A program made the position numbers and the translations under genes. A stretch of DNA of 64,000 nt from Gp13-AA77 sp035946735 (GTDB taxonomy: Bacteria; Acidobacteriota; Terriglobia; UBA7540): positions 62,001-126,000 of the forward strand of contig DASYYZ010000055.1 in assembly GCA_035946735.1 (NCBI GenBank). The letters run 5' to 3'. Every line of letters starts with the position of its first letter. Position 1 is the first letter of the stretch. This document shows positions 7,763 to 16,537 of the stretch, piece by piece. Under the pieces are notes generated by a model, which made no database searches, was not told where the DNA came from, and saw only the letters and a program-made list of their open reading frames with translations.

Positions 7763-8004
7763 GTAACCGGGATGGGCAGTTCAATTTCCTCCACACGCCA
7801 GGCGGCATACGCAAGTGCTTGGCGAATATCCTCCTCTTCGAGGTACGGATAGGCGGCGAGGATCTCTGCGTGGGAATAGCCGGCCGCAACAAGACCTACA
7901 ACCGTGCCGACGGTAACACGCATACCCCGCAGGCAGGGCTTCCCGCCCATGATTACCGGGTCGCGGGTGATGCGGTCGAGATTTAGAGTACTCGTGGATT
8001 GCAT
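7759..8004 (-). CDS. DUF433 antitoxin
   Basis: This 81-residue protein starts at ATG 8004 (MQSTSTLNL); an upstream in-frame GTG at 8019 lies inside the palindrome and is less likely. The DUF433 pattern is clear: LDRITRDPVIMGGKPCLRGMRVTVGTVVGLVAAGYSHAEIL, a winged-helix-like region, then YPYLEEEDIRQALAYAAWR. The family neutralises DUF5615 PIN-like toxins and usually represses its own operon. It is the first gene of a two-gene unit, downstream of malate synthase on the same strand with about 50 bp between them. Confidence 0.9.
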   Translation of the reverse strand: MQSTSTLNLDRITRDPVIMGGKPCLRGMRVTVGTVVGLVAAGYSHAEILAAYPYLEEEDIRQALAYAAWRVEEIELPIPVT

Positions 8005-8010
8005 GTCCGT

Positions 8011-8020
8011 AGTGTACACT
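8011..8020. promoter_or_regulatory. Palindrome AGTGTACACT ahead of the toxin-antitoxin pair
   Basis: A perfect 10-bp palindrome lies 7-16 bp upstream of the antitoxin ATG at 8004. Antitoxins of this class normally bind their own promoter, so it is a candidate autoregulatory operator. That role is inferred from position only. Confidence 0.35.
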
Positions 8021-8055
8021 CAAAGCCTCGTCCCGCCGTCAGTCAATCTAGCCTG

Positions 8056-9645
8056 TCAGTCGATGTAGTCGTAGGCGATCAAGGTCAGGAACTCCGGGAA
8101 CTCTGCGCTCGTCATCATCCCTTCGAAAATCCGGGACGCCGTCTCGAACTTCGCCGAGCCAAAGCGCTCCGGCCCCAGTTGCTCCCGCAGCCTGCCAAGC
8201 TGGTCGCGAGTGGCCCGGCGCACAAGGTCGACGGTCACGGTACGGCCATCCGTCATGGTGGCGCCGTGCTTCACCCATTGCCACACCTGCGCCCGGCAGA
8301 TCTCGCAGGTGGCGGCATCTTCCATCAGGTTATAGATCGGGACGCAGCCGTTGCCTTCGAGCCAGGCGGCCAGGTATTGCAGGCCGACATCAATGTTCCA
8401 GCGCAGGCCGGCCTCGGTAATGTCGCCTTGCGGCACGGTGACGAGGTCGGCCGCCGTGATGCGCGCGTCGTCCCGCCGCCGCGAAATTTGGTTGGACGCT
8501 TTCATGTCCGCATCGAATATCTGTTTGGCGATCGGCACCAGTCCGGGATGCGCCACCCAGGTGCCGTCGTGGCCGGCGCGAACTTCACGGAGCTTGTCCT
8601 GCCGAACTTTTTCGAGAGCTGTTTCGTTCGCGGCAGGATCATTCTTGATCGGAATCTGCGCCGCCATGCCCCCCATGGCGTGGATGCCGCGGCGATGACA
8701 GGTCTCGATCAGCAGAAGCACGTATGAGTTCAGGAAGTGTCTGTCCATGCCCACCTGGGCGCGGTTGGGCAGCACGAAATCGCGCCGGTTGCGGAATTTC
8801 TTGATGAAGCTGAAGATGTAATCCCAGCGCCCGCAGTTGAGTCCGGCGGAGTGGTCCCGCAGTTCGTAAAGAATCTCATCCATTTCGAAGGCGGCGAGAA
8901 TCGTCTCGATCAGTACCGTGGCTCGAATGGTCCCGCGAGGAATGCCCAGATCATCCTGGGCGAAATTAAAAACGTCATTCCACAGCCTAGCCTCGAGATG
9001 GCTTTCGAGTTTGGGCAGGTAGAAATAAGGCGCCGTACCTTTCGCAATGAGGGCCTTGGCGTTGTGGAAAAAGAACAGGCCAAAATCGAACAGCGACCCC
9101 GAGATCGGTTTGCCCTTCACCAGGAGATGCTTCTCGTCGAGATGCCAGCCCCGGGGCCGAACCATCAGGGTCGCGGTCTCGTCCGCGAGCGCGTACTTCT
9201 TGCCCTCCGGACTTACATAATCGATGGTGCGGTTGATAGCGTCCCTCAAATTCAGTTGGCCATCCAGGTTGTTTTGCCAGGTCGGCGAGTTGGAGTCTTC
9301 GAAGTCCGCCATAAACACGCTGGCGCCGGAGTTGAGCGCGTTGATGATCATCTTCCGCTCCACGGGTCCGGTGATCTCCACGCGTCGATCGGCGAGGTCC
9401 TTCGGGATGGGCGCCACCTTCCACTCGCTGGCCCGAATATGGGCCGTCTCCGGCAGGAAATCCGGCATCTTGCCGGCCTCGATTTCCCGCTGCCGGACGC
9501 GTCGCTGCTGGAGCAGTTCCTGGCGGCGCTCTTCAAATCCCGCCGAAAGCCTGCTCAGAAAATTCACGGCTGCCTCGCTCAGGATCTCCGCGCGGAGCCC
9601 GGTGAGCGGACGAGTGACCTGCACTTCCTTTTGCACTGGACTCAT
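8056..9645 (-). CDS. aceB: Malate synthase A
   Basis: The enzyme condenses glyoxylate with acetyl-CoA to malate, the second step of the glyoxylate shunt. The 529-residue length matches isoform A. Seen motifs are VFMADFEDSNSPTWQN near residue 109, MVRPRGWHLDEKH near 160, the family core ATVLIETILAAFEMDEILYELRDHSAGLNCGRWDYIFS near 245-280, and MGGMAAQIPIKND. The C-terminus ends IAYDYID. An AAGGAG site lies 8 bases before the ATG. No isocitrate lyase is in the window; the isocitrate dehydrogenase-like gene at 17.1 kb is the nearest related enzyme. The last ~50 bp of this gene are duplicated in degenerate form at 7332-7391. Confidence 0.97.
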   Translation of the reverse strand: MSPVQKEVQVTRPLTGLRAEILSEAAVNFLSRLSAGFEERRQELLQQRRVRQREIEAGKMPDFLPETAHIRASEWKVAPIPKDLADRRVEITGPVERKMIINALNSGASVFMADFEDSNSPTWQNNLDGQLNLRDAINRTIDYVSPEGKKYALADETATLMVRPRGWHLDEKHLLVKGKPISGSLFDFGLFFFHNAKALIAKGTAPYFYLPKLESHLEARLWNDVFNFAQDDLGIPRGTIRATVLIETILAAFEMDEILYELRDHSAGLNCGRWDYIFSFIKKFRNRRDFVLPNRAQVGMDRHFLNSYVLLLIETCHRRGIHAMGGMAAQIPIKNDPAANETALEKVRQDKLREVRAGHDGTWVAHPGLVPIAKQIFDADMKASNQISRRRDDARITAADLVTVPQGDITEAGLRWNIDVGLQYLAAWLEGNGCVPIYNLMEDAATCEICRAQVWQWVKHGATMTDGRTVTVDLVRRATRDQLGRLREQLGPERFGSAKFETASRIFEGMMTSAEFPEFLTLIAYDYID

Positions 9646-9694
9646 GGATTTGGTCTCCTTCGAAGAAGTCTATTCTTATGCGCGCTTGGCGCGT

Positions 9695-10441
9695 TCAGAT
9701 CTCAATCCTCGAGAAGAGATAACTCCCAACGGTAAGCAATACCACGCCAATCGCGCTGAGGATCACAACGTCGTGGAAGAGGCCGAAGTGCGAGAGGCCG
9801 ATCAGAGTACCGCGCAACCCGTCTATGCCGTAGGAGAGAGGGTCGCCGCTCGTGATCACGCTGAGCGCCTTGGGGAGGTGTTCGAGCGGAAACAGAGCCC
9901 CCGAGAGGAAGAAAATAGGCAACACCAGGAAGTTCATGATGAGTTGAAATCCCTGCATGTCCTGCAGCCGCGAACCGATGGCGGTGCCGAGGCCGGCGAA
10001 TACGAGAGCGATCAGCGCCATGAACAGAAAGGCGCGCGGCACTGCCAGCCAGCCGTGCGGCCGGAAGCCTGCCAGGAGACAGACCACTACCACCAGCGTG
10101 CCCTGCAGCAGAGCCACCGTGACGCCGCCCAGGGTCTTGCCCACCACAATGCTGATCCGCGGCACCGGCGCCACCAGGGTCTCCTTGAGGAAGCCGAACT
10201 GCCGGTCCCAAAGGAGGCTGATTCCGGAGAATATGGACGAGAAGAGCACCGTCATGCCAATCACGCCGGGCGCAATAAACTGAAGGTAGCTTCCGTGCCC
10301 TGACTGCTGAAATACGGGACCGAGTCCGAAACCGAGAGCCAGCAGGTAAAGCAACGGCTGACCGAGCGATGCCACGATCTGCGCCCGGGAACGCACGTAG
10401 CGCTTCAGCTCGCGCAGCCACAGGATGTATACGGCAGCCAT
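9695..10441 (-). CDS. ABC-2 type exporter permease (DrrB-like)
   Basis: This is a 248-residue integral membrane protein with six hydrophobic segments. The ABC-2 permease signature covers the region FLVLPIFFLSGALFPLEHLPKAL (about residues 168-190) and the preceding block with LKETLVAPVPR. It begins 3 bp after the stop of the ATPase gene, so the pair forms one exporter operon. Family members export drugs, polyketides or other lipophilic molecules. The substrate cannot be inferred here, and no biosynthetic genes adjoin it. Confidence 0.93.
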   Translation of the reverse strand: MAAVYILWLRELKRYVRSRAQIVASLGQPLLYLLALGFGLGPVFQQSGHGSYLQFIAPGVIGMTVLFSSIFSGISLLWDRQFGFLKETLVAPVPRISIVVGKTLGGVTVALLQGTLVVVVCLLAGFRPHGWLAVPRAFLFMALIALVFAGLGTAIGSRLQDMQGFQLIMNFLVLPIFFLSGALFPLEHLPKALSVITSGDPLSYGIDGLRGTLIGLSHFGLFHDVVILSAIGVVLLTVGSYLFSRIEI

Positions 10442-10444
10442 CGC

Positions 10445-11230
10445 TCATTTCCTCCACATTTTGACGAACTGCCGCATCTGGTCGATCGAACCCGCGGCTT
10501 CGTCGCGAATCGAGGATCCTGTCAGCGCCAGAAAGGCCTGCTCCAGCGAATCGCTGTTGGTTTGCGCCTTCAATTCGGCCGGCGATCCCTGAGCCACGAT
10601 CTTGCCGTGATCGATCACGGCGATGCGCTCGGCCACCCGGTCGGCCTCATCCATGTAGTGCGTCGTCAGAAATACCGTCACGCCTTCGGTTTCGTTCAGG
10701 TGCTTCACATGAGTCCACAATTGATTCCGGCTCTGCGGATCGAGTCCGAGGGTGGGCTCGTCCAGAAAGAGAATCTTGGGAGTGTGTAAGAGGCCGCGCG
10801 CGATCTCCAGACGCCGCTTCATCCCGCCCGAGAACCTCTTCACGGGATCGTTGCGCCGCTCCCAAAGCTCGAAGAGCTTGAGCAGTTGTTCGCTGCGCTC
10901 GATCCGCAGACGGCGGGGAATGTGGTAGAGAACGCCGTGGATCTCCATGTTTTCGTAAGCGGTCAGCTCCCACTCCAGGCTCGGGTCCTGAAAGACGATT
11001 CCGAACCGCCGCCGGGCTTCGTTCTGCTTGCGCTGCGGGTCCAGTCCATCAATTGAGATCTCGCCGCTGGTCGGCCTCAGCAAGGTCGTGAGCATCTTGA
11101 TGGTGGTCGTCTTGCCGGCGCCATTCGGGCCCAGAAAGGCGAAGATTTCGCCCTGCCGGACCTCGAAGGAAATGTCCTTGACGGCGGCGAAATCACCGAA
11201 GTTCTTCACCAGATTGCGCACTGAAATCAT
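10445..11230 (-). CDS. ABC transporter ATP-binding protein (DrrA-like)
   Basis: This is a 261-residue cytoplasmic ATPase subunit. It has Walker A GPNGAGKTTT at about residues 34-43, the Q-loop region VFQDPSLEWELTAYENM, the signature FSGGMKRRLEIARGL, Walker B ILFLDEPTLGLDP and the switch His in FLTTHYMDEADR. The DrrA subfamily is indicated by the C-terminal region following VIDHGKIVAQGSPAELK. The start at ATG 11230 fits the family's N-terminus (MISVRNLVKNFGDF). It powers the permease encoded directly downstream. Confidence 0.95.
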   Translation of the reverse strand: MISVRNLVKNFGDFAAVKDISFEVRQGEIFAFLGPNGAGKTTTIKMLTTLLRPTSGEISIDGLDPQRKQNEARRRFGIVFQDPSLEWELTAYENMEIHGVLYHIPRRLRIERSEQLLKLFELWERRNDPVKRFSGGMKRRLEIARGLLHTPKILFLDEPTLGLDPQSRNQLWTHVKHLNETEGVTVFLTTHYMDEADRVAERIAVIDHGKIVAQGSPAELKAQTNSDSLEQAFLALTGSSIRDEAAGSIDQMRQFVKMWRK

Positions 11231-11415
11231 AGGCGTCGATTCAGGCCTCCCGTGAGATGGCGAACGTTCAGTTTAGACCATCAACGGCATTTCACGGCAA
11301 GGCTTACGCGCTTCCACCCTGGAATTGAGCTCCGGCGCTCAACTTGCCGCCTCCCGGAGCAGTTGTTACAGTAGCGCTTGGAAGATCAAACTTCGAAAGT
11401 CGAAAATCAAAAACC

Positions 11416-12315
11416 GTGAAAGAAGATTCGGAATCTGCGGTCCCTGCTCCCGAACCGACAGCAGACGACGCGGGCCCGGCCTTGGATCGGCTTGTGGGGC
11501 TCACAGCGCGCCTGCGCAGCGCCGGCGGCTGCCCGTGGGACCGGGCCCAGGACTACGATTCCATGAAGGCGCTTCTGCTCGAGGAGGCCTACGAAGTCGT
11601 CGATGCCGTGAATGCCCGCGACTTCGACTCTATCGAGGATGAGCTCGGCGATCTCCTATTTCAGGTGATCTTCTATTCGCGCCTCGCGGCGGAAGAGGGC
11701 CGATTCAAGCTAGCCGACGTTTTGGAACGGCTTCATGCCAAGCTCGTGCGGCGGCACCCGCATGTCTTCGGTGATGCGAAGGCCCGCACGGCTGAGGAAG
11801 CGCTCAAGAGCTGGAATGCGGCGAAAGAACAGGAGCGGACAGAGAAGAAGGCGGCGTCGCTGCTGGACGGAATGGCTCCGGCCATCCCCGCTCTTCTCGA
11901 AGCCCACGAAATGGGTGTTCGGGCGACGGAAGCCGGATTTGACTGGCCGCGCCCCCAGGACGTGCTCGACAAAGTGCAGGAGGAGCTGAATGAGCTTCGC
12001 CGCGAGCTGAATGGGGAATTGAAATCCGCGGACCGCCGGCGGCTCGAAGAGGAACTGGGCGACCTTCTCTTTTCCATCAGCCAGCTTGCTCGCCACCTGG
12101 GCAGCGATGCGGAGACCTGCCTGCGAAGGGGCAACCGGAAATTCAAACGCCGCTTTCAGGCCTTGGAGCGCGAGATCGCACGGCGCGGCCGCAAGCTCGC
12201 CGATTGTGATCTCACGGAAATGGAAGCTGTCTGGAGCTCCGTCAAGCGGGAGGCGGATCAACCCGGTTCATGGAACCAGGCGGAATCCGAACGCGGCGGA
12301 CAGGGCGGTGTTTGA
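11416..12315 (+). CDS. mazG: Nucleoside triphosphate pyrophosphohydrolase MazG
   Basis: MazG hydrolyses (d)NTPs to NMPs and pyrophosphate, limiting aberrant nucleotides and influencing the stringent response. Two MazG domains are visible. The first carries GGCPWDRAQDYDSMKALLLEEAYEVVDAV and EDELGDLLFQVIFYSRLA with the metal-binding E-x-x-E and E-x-x-D residues; the second carries LEEELGDLLFSISQLARHLG. I chose GTG 11416 (299 residues); the open frame extends upstream to TTG 11344 through a non-conserved stretch. The stop lies 4 bp before the menC-like ATG, so the two genes are likely co-transcribed. Confidence 0.95.
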   Translation: MKEDSESAVPAPEPTADDAGPALDRLVGLTARLRSAGGCPWDRAQDYDSMKALLLEEAYEVVDAVNARDFDSIEDELGDLLFQVIFYSRLAAEEGRFKLADVLERLHAKLVRRHPHVFGDAKARTAEEALKSWNAAKEQERTEKKAASLLDGMAPAIPALLEAHEMGVRATEAGFDWPRPQDVLDKVQEELNELRRELNGELKSADRRRLEEELGDLLFSISQLARHLGSDAETCLRRGNRKFKRRFQALEREIARRGRKLADCDLTEMEAVWSSVKREADQPGSWNQAESERGGQGGV

Positions 12316-12319
12316 CGTG

Positions 12320-13426
12320 ATGAAAATTGATCGAATTGAACTGCGCGAGATTCGTTTGCCGCTGGTGCACTTCTTCGAGACCAGCTTCGGCCGCACCACA
12401 ACACGGCGCGTTGTGCTGGTGCGGGCTCAAGCTCACGGGATCACCGGATGGGCCGAAGTGACTTGTGGCGAAGAGCCGTTGTATAACTATGAAACGCCCG
12501 AAACAGCCTGGCACATTCTGCGCGACTTCTTGATCCCCGGCACGCTCGGCCGCGAAATCGAAGGCCCGTCCTTCGTGGCCTCCCGCTTCAGGCCGATCCG
12601 CGGCCACAACATGGCCAAGGCCGCGCTTGAAAACGCGCTTTGGGATATCGAATCGCAACGCCAGGGACTGCCGCTCGGAAAGCTGATCGGCGGCGCGCTC
12701 GATGAGATTCCATGCGGCGTTTCGATCGGCATCCAGAACTCCGTCGAAGAACTGCTCGATAAGATCGATCGCGAAGTCAGCGCCGGCTACCAGCGCATCA
12801 AGCTCAAGGTGAAACCGGGCTGGGACGTGGCCGTGCTGCAGCGGGTTCGCGAGCGCTTTCCACGGATCGTGCTTTCGGTGGACGCAAACTCGGCTTACAC
12901 TCTGGACGATCTCGACCACCTGAAGAGTTTCGATCGCTTCTACCTGCTGATGATCGAACAGCCGCTGGGTTGGAACGACATCATAGATCATGCCCGGTTG
13001 CAGCGCGAGCTCAAGACTGCGCTCTGCCTGGATGAATCCATTCACAACGCTGACGACGCCCGCAAGGCGATCGAAGCCGGCGCCTGCAAGATTATCAACA
13101 TCAAATTGGGGCGGGTGGGCGGCTTCACTTCCGCGAAACAGGTTCACGACGTCTGCCGCGAACGCAACATCCCCGTCTGGTGCGGCGGCATGCTGGAGTC
13201 CGGCGTCGGCCGCGCCCATAACATCGCCATGTCCACCCTGCCAGGCTTCACTCTGCCCGGCGACGTCTCCGCGAGCCGCCGCTACTGGCACCAGGACGTC
13301 ATCGATCCCGAGGTCACCGTGAGCGCCGCCGGGACAATTCGCGCGCCCTCCACGCCAGGACTCGGATACAAGCCGAACCTGGATCGAATTGAGAAGGCTA
13401 CCGTCAGGAAAGAGTCGTTTAGTTGA
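12320..13426 (+). CDS. menC: o-Succinylbenzoate synthase / N-acylamino acid racemase family enzyme (enolase superfamily)
   Basis: This 368-residue protein starts at ATG 12320; a GTG immediately before it is also in frame. The barrel-domain catalytic set is complete: K-x-K in RIKLKVKPG (about 162-164), Asp in SVDANSAYT (about 188), Glu in MIEQPL (about 212), Asp in LDESI (about 237) and Lys in IKLGRVGG (about 262). This is the MenC class II / NSAR group. It may make o-succinylbenzoate for menaquinone or racemise N-succinylamino acids; sequence alone does not separate these. No other men gene is nearby, which leaves the racemase reading open. The N-terminal capping domain is full length. Confidence 0.88.
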   Translation: MKIDRIELREIRLPLVHFFETSFGRTTTRRVVLVRAQAHGITGWAEVTCGEEPLYNYETPETAWHILRDFLIPGTLGREIEGPSFVASRFRPIRGHNMAKAALENALWDIESQRQGLPLGKLIGGALDEIPCGVSIGIQNSVEELLDKIDREVSAGYQRIKLKVKPGWDVAVLQRVRERFPRIVLSVDANSAYTLDDLDHLKSFDRFYLLMIEQPLGWNDIIDHARLQRELKTALCLDESIHNADDARKAIEAGACKIINIKLGRVGGFTSAKQVHDVCRERNIPVWCGGMLESGVGRAHNIAMSTLPGFTLPGDVSASRRYWHQDVIDPEVTVSAAGTIRAPSTPGLGYKPNLDRIEKATVRKESFS

Positions 13427-13488
13427 TCGATTGATTCAATCCATTCAATGAATCGGGACAGCGCAGCTTGCACTCCTCATCTCAGCCG

Positions 13489-14418
13489 ATGGTCCATCCC
13501 CGCGGCCTGAAGCACCGTCGCCACGGCCTGATGCACCTGCTGATGTTCATCGGCACCTTCTTTTGGGCGGCGAACATCATCGCAGGGAAATTCGCGCTCC
13601 GGAATATGAGTTCGCTGGCGCTCGCGCAGGCGCGGGTGACCGGGGCCGGACTAATCTTTCTGGCCGGATTTGCGCTCTGGCGGCGCGGGGCGCGACTCCG
13701 ACTGAATCGACGGGAGCTCTGGTACCTGGCGCTCACGGCACTATTCGGGATCTCGCTCAATCAGGTTTTCTTCATCAGCGGCATCGGCCGGACGTCTGCG
13801 GCTCATGCGGGCCTGATCGTGGCGCTAGGACCGGTGATGGTTCTGATGATGTCCTGCGCCAAGCAGCTTGAGGCTCTGACCGTGCTCAAGGCAGTGGGCG
13901 CAGCGATCTCACTGGCCGGAGTCGTCGAGCTCACCACGGGCAAGTCTCAACCGGGCAGCGCCGCAACCTTGACCGGCGACGTCATCATGCTCCTGGGCAG
14001 CGCTGTTTTCGCCTACTTCACCATTCTTGTGAAGAAGATTGCCCGCCGCTATGACGGTCTCAGCCTGAACACCATCATTTTCGCCATGGGCGCTGTATTG
14101 ATGCTGCCCATCACCGGCCGCGACGTTTTTGCGACGCACTGGATCGCGCTTCCGCCCGAGGCCTGGTGGGGGATCGCATTTCTGGTCACGCTGGGCTCGG
14201 TGGTAGCCTACAGCATCTATGCCTTTGCCCTGACGGAGCTTTCGGCCACGCGAGTGGCGGCCTTCAACTACCTGCAGCCGGTTATCGCGGCCACTCTGGG
14301 CGTCTGGCTGCTGGGAGAAGCTTTGACGACGCACGTCGTGGTGGGGGGAATGCTGATTCTGATCGGTGTCTATTTGACGGAGCGCGAAGGGCGAGAACCG
14401 GCAACCCAGCCGGAGTGA
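13489..14418 (+). CDS. EamA-family (DMT superfamily) transporter
   Basis: This is a protein of about 309 residues from ATG 13489; a TTG at 13468 is an alternative. It has ten transmembrane segments arranged as two five-helix EamA repeats, beginning MHLLMFIGTFFWAANIIAGKFA and, in the second half, AFNYLQPVIAATLGVWLLGE. The latter is the usual end of the second repeat. Members of this family export amino acids or other metabolites. The C-terminus is short and charged. The gene runs in the same direction as menC with a ~60-bp gap and faces nadE convergently; the substrate is unknown. Confidence 0.9.
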   Translation: MVHPRGLKHRRHGLMHLLMFIGTFFWAANIIAGKFALRNMSSLALAQARVTGAGLIFLAGFALWRRGARLRLNRRELWYLALTALFGISLNQVFFISGIGRTSAAHAGLIVALGPVMVLMMSCAKQLEALTVLKAVGAAISLAGVVELTTGKSQPGSAATLTGDVIMLLGSAVFAYFTILVKKIARRYDGLSLNTIIFAMGAVLMLPITGRDVFATHWIALPPEAWWGIAFLVTLGSVVAYSIYAFALTELSATRVAAFNYLQPVIAATLGVWLLGEALTTHVVVGGMLILIGVYLTEREGREPATQPE

Positions 14419-14443
14419 GCCTGGAAACATGTTCCGCAATGAG

Positions 14444-16084
14444 TCATTCTGTGTAGCGATTGGCGATCGGATAGCGGCGGCCGATGCCGAAGGCCTTCCC
14501 CGTCACCTTGAGAGCGGGAGCGGCCTGTTGACGCTTGTACTCGGCGCGATTCACCTTCCGGACCACGTCGCGAACCAGTTCGGCATCCACTCCCAGCTTG
14601 GCCGCGATCTGTTCCAGGCAATCATGATCCTCGATGTAGGCGCGAAGGATTGGGTCCAGAACCTCGTAAGGCGGAAGCGTGTCCTGGTCGGTCTGATTCG
14701 GGCGAAGTTCGGCGGAAGGCGGCTTGGTGATCGAGGCCGCCGGAATGCGTTCGCGTTCGCGGTTCACATAGCGAGCCAGCTCATAGACCATCGTCTTGGG
14801 TACGTCGGCGATCACCGCCAGGCCGCCCGCCATGTCACCGTAAAGCGTGCAGTAGCCCACCGCAAGCTCGCTCTTGTTGCCGGTGCTGAGCAGCATCGAT
14901 CCAGACTTGTTGGAGAGCGCCATCAGGATGGTGCCGCGGATTCGCGCCTGCAGGTTCTCCTCGGTGACGTCCGGCGCGAGGCCCGCGAAGGCGGGCGTCA
15001 AGGCCTGAAGATAGGCTTCAAACGGTCCCGCGATGGGGATCGCTTGGTAGCCGATGCCGAGATTGCGGGCCAGAGCTTCGGCATCGCGCAAGCTGCCCGC
15101 AGACGAGTACGGACCCGGCATGGCAACGCCTAGAACATTCTGCGGACCGATGGCGTCGGCCGCGATGGTCGCGACCAGCGACGAGTCGATGCCGCCGCTC
15201 AATCCCACCAGCGCCTTTTGGAAGCCGCACTTCGACATGTAATCGCGCGTGCCGAGCTCGAGCGCGCGGCAGATGGTCTCGACCTCAGAGTCGGGAGCCG
15301 GCCGGATTTCGCCCTTGCCCGAAGCGGTATCGAAGAGGACCAGGTCCTCCTCGAACGCTCGCGCCCGCGCCACCACTTCACCACGGGCGTCCAGCGCCAT
15401 ACTCGATCCATCGAAGACAAGCTGATCGTTACCGCCCACCTGGTTGACGTACACCACTGGCAACTGATGCTCGATCGCGATGGCTCGCAGCATCCGGTAG
15501 CGCAGCTCGGGTTTTTCGGTGGAGAAGGGTGAAGAGGCGATATTCAGCAGCACGTCTGCGCCACTGCGGACCACGTCCTCCACCGGGTTGCGTGCGTAGA
15601 GCTGCCGCGGCCAGAAGCCTTTGTCGTTCCACACGTCTTCGCAGATCGTGACGCCCAGGCTGGCGCCTGCGATCTCGAAGCTGGCGGGCCGGCTTCCCGG
15701 TTCGAAATAGCGTGACTCGTCGAAAACGTCGTAAAAGGGCAGCAGGATCTTGTCGTAGACCAGCAGGCGCCGCCCACCGTAGAGCACCGCGGCAGAGTCT
15801 GCCACAGGCTTGCCGGTGGCAGAGCCGGTGCGCCGGACGTAACCGGCGAGAATCCGCACCTCTGGCACGAGCTCTGCCAGCCGGTCGAGCTCTCTTTCAG
15901 AGTGCTCCACAAAATCGGTCTTTTCAACGAGGTCGCGGGGCGGGTAACCCGTCAGGGCAAGTTCAGGGAAGACGACAAGGTCGGCGCCTCGTCCAGCTGC
16001 TTCACGGGCGAAGCGGGTGATACGATTCAGGTTGCCGGCGAAATCGCCGACCGTGGTGTTGATCTGAGCGAGGGCTATACGCAT
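14444..16084 (-). CDS. nadE: Glutamine-dependent NAD+ synthetase
   Basis: The enzyme makes NAD+ from nicotinic acid adenine dinucleotide, using ammonia released from glutamine by its own N-terminal domain. Residues 1-260 form the nitrilase-type glutaminase with Glu in FPELALTGYPP, Lys in YDKILLPFYDVFDE and Cys in VTICEDVWND. The C-terminal synthetase shows the P-loop LSGGIDSSLVATIA near residue 293, STGNKSELAVGYCTLYGD and FQKALVGLSGG. I chose ATG 16084, the codon at 16090 being TTG. The 546 residues match the two-domain bacterial form. Confidence 0.96.
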   Translation of the reverse strand: MRIALAQINTTVGDFAGNLNRITRFAREAAGRGADLVVFPELALTGYPPRDLVEKTDFVEHSERELDRLAELVPEVRILAGYVRRTGSATGKPVADSAAVLYGGRRLLVYDKILLPFYDVFDESRYFEPGSRPASFEIAGASLGVTICEDVWNDKGFWPRQLYARNPVEDVVRSGADVLLNIASSPFSTEKPELRYRMLRAIAIEHQLPVVYVNQVGGNDQLVFDGSSMALDARGEVVARARAFEEDLVLFDTASGKGEIRPAPDSEVETICRALELGTRDYMSKCGFQKALVGLSGGIDSSLVATIAADAIGPQNVLGVAMPGPYSSAGSLRDAEALARNLGIGYQAIPIAGPFEAYLQALTPAFAGLAPDVTEENLQARIRGTILMALSNKSGSMLLSTGNKSELAVGYCTLYGDMAGGLAVIADVPKTMVYELARYVNRERERIPAASITKPPSAELRPNQTDQDTLPPYEVLDPILRAYIEDHDCLEQIAAKLGVDAELVRDVVRKVNRAEYKRQQAAPALKVTGKAFGIGRRYPIANRYTE

Positions 16085-16204
16085 GCGCAACCGAACGACC
16101 GATCAGAGCACCCGCCAGGAACACGAACCCCGGCCACTTCCGCAGACAGGAAGCGCCGGGGTGAGGTCGAGTCGCGAACGCCGTCACAAGGTATGCGAAC
16201 GCTG

Positions 16205-16537
16205 CTACACTTGAAACGAACTACCGCACCCGCATGTAGACTTGACGTTCGGGTTCTCGAACTTGAAGCCCGAACCCTCCAGTGTCTCGACGAAGTCGAT
16301 CCTGGTTCCTTTGAGGTACATGAGGGAGGCCTGATCGACGAATACCTTCAGGCCCTCGAAATCGAAGACTTTGTCGATGGGATTTGTCTGAACTTCGAAG
16401 TTCATCTGATACGAGAATCCAGAACACCCGCCGCCTACCACTGAAACCCGAAGTCCCACCGGCGAAGGCTCCTGCTGGGACATGATTTCCTTTACTTTTT
16501 GGGCGGCGTAGGGCGTAATTTCCAAATTAGTGGCCAT
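16205..16537 (-). CDS. erpA: A-type iron-sulfur carrier protein (ErpA/IscA family)
   Basis: This is a 110-residue protein. It carries the HesB/IscA fold with the three cluster-binding cysteines: Cys in GGGCSGFSY (about residue 38) and the pair in STCGCGSSF (about 103-105). It delivers Fe-S clusters to apoenzymes in the cytoplasm. The family signature at the C-terminus is intact and the length is normal. No isc or suf genes are adjacent; it is a single gene upstream of nadE on the same strand, with about 120 bp between them. ErpA rather than IscA or SufA is a guess. Confidence 0.92.
   Translation of the reverse strand: MATNLEITPYAAQKVKEIMSQQEPSPVGLRVSVVGGGCSGFSYQMNFEVQTNPIDKVFDFEGLKVFVDQASLMYLKGTRIDFVETLEGSGFKFENPNVKSTCGCGSSFQV

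Noticed and set aside
10445..10447. Possible overlap of the ABC ATPase and permease genes
   Set aside because: The ATPase stop and permease start are separated by 3 bp, so there is tight spacing but no overlap.
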